Source: Elusimicrobia bacterium RIFOXYB2_FULL_48_7
Lineage (GTDB): Bacteria; Elusimicrobiota; Endomicrobiia; CG1-02-37-114; XYA2-FULL-39-19
Reading direction: 5' to 3'
Assembly (NCBI GenBank): GCA_001800495.1
Contig: MGVM01000117.1
Span: forward strand, 1-6,928
DNA: 6,928 bases
Below are positions 6,891-6,928 of this stretch, piece by piece. The first letter of the stretch is position 1, and every line of letters begins with the position of its first letter. The notes beneath the pieces were generated by a model that did no database searches, was not told where the DNA came from, and saw only the letters and a list, made by a program, of their open reading frames with translations. The position numbers and the translations under genes are program-made.

Positions 6891-6928
6891 AACCCCGGCA
6901 GCGACCTACTCTCCCAACCGCGAATTAG
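6891..6928 (-). rRNA. rrf: 5S ribosomal RNA, 3' end only, cut by the right window edge
   Basis: Read on the minus strand, the last bases are CGCGGTTGGGAGAGTAGG followed by TCGCTGCCGGGG. The GGGAGAGTAGG element (6915-6905) is the conserved helix IV/loop E strand of bacterial 5S rRNA. GCTGCCGGGG is the 3' strand of helix I, and CGCGG fits the 3' strand of the terminal helix. About 38 of roughly 115 bases are present, so helix I cannot be checked for pairing. The exact 3' end is uncertain by a few bases (6891-6893). It points the same way as the protein genes and ends about 17 bases before the next start codon. An rRNA operon probably continues beyond the window. Confidence 0.88.

Noticed and set aside
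6877..6896. GGGGT...ATCCC hairpin after the 5S as a terminator
   Set aside because: The stem would be five pairs including a G-T, it uses bases needed for 5S helix I, and no T-run follows.
6872..6900. TATAAT overlapping the start codon of the exported-protein gene as a promoter
   Set aside because: At spacers of 16-18 bases the upstream hexamers (GCCGGG, TGCCGG, CTGCCG) do not resemble TTGACA, there is no extended -10 TG, and they fall within the 5S rRNA.

Overview
The window is one tightly packed, entirely minus-strand block of translation and transcription machinery. In the direction of transcription (right to left) it holds: the 3' end of a 5S rRNA gene (cut by the right edge), an unrecognised exported protein that looks like an outer-membrane beta-barrel, rplJ (L10), rplL (L7/L12), rpoB, and the first 430 codons of rpoC (cut by the left edge). 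Gaps are 17, 2, 16, 61 and 20 bases, so the block reads as a single operon. No stretch of 300 bases lacks a gene. I see no mobile element, CRISPR array, tRNA or clear intrinsic terminator.

The organism appears to be a diderm bacterium, because the exported protein has a signal peptide, alternating beta-strand stretches and a C-terminal Phe. G+C is moderate to low (roughly 40% by eye). RpoB carries lineage-specific insertions at the same two places as E. coli RpoB (lobe and flap), but the flap insertion is shorter. The RpoB and RpoC cores are canonical, yet several normally constant positions differ. Together this suggests an uncultured or deep-branching diderm phylum. Omnitrophota or Elusimicrobiota-like lineages are a guess from general feel, not a result. 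The block starts and ends inside genes and ends in an rRNA gene, which is where metagenome contigs often break.

The core genes work together in the usual way: L10 and L7/L12 build the ribosomal stalk that recruits elongation factors, and RpoB/RpoC form the RNA polymerase catalytic core. What is unusual is upstream. The common neighbours secE-nusG-rplK-rplA are absent from the position before rplJ. In their place are a putative outer-membrane protein gene, ending two bases before rplJ, and a co-directional 5S rRNA. If the assembly is right, rRNA, ribosomal stalk, RNA polymerase and an envelope protein lie in one co-directional array with no visible terminator between them. That junction is the main thing worth checking. 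I do not see evidence for a novel defence or mobile system.
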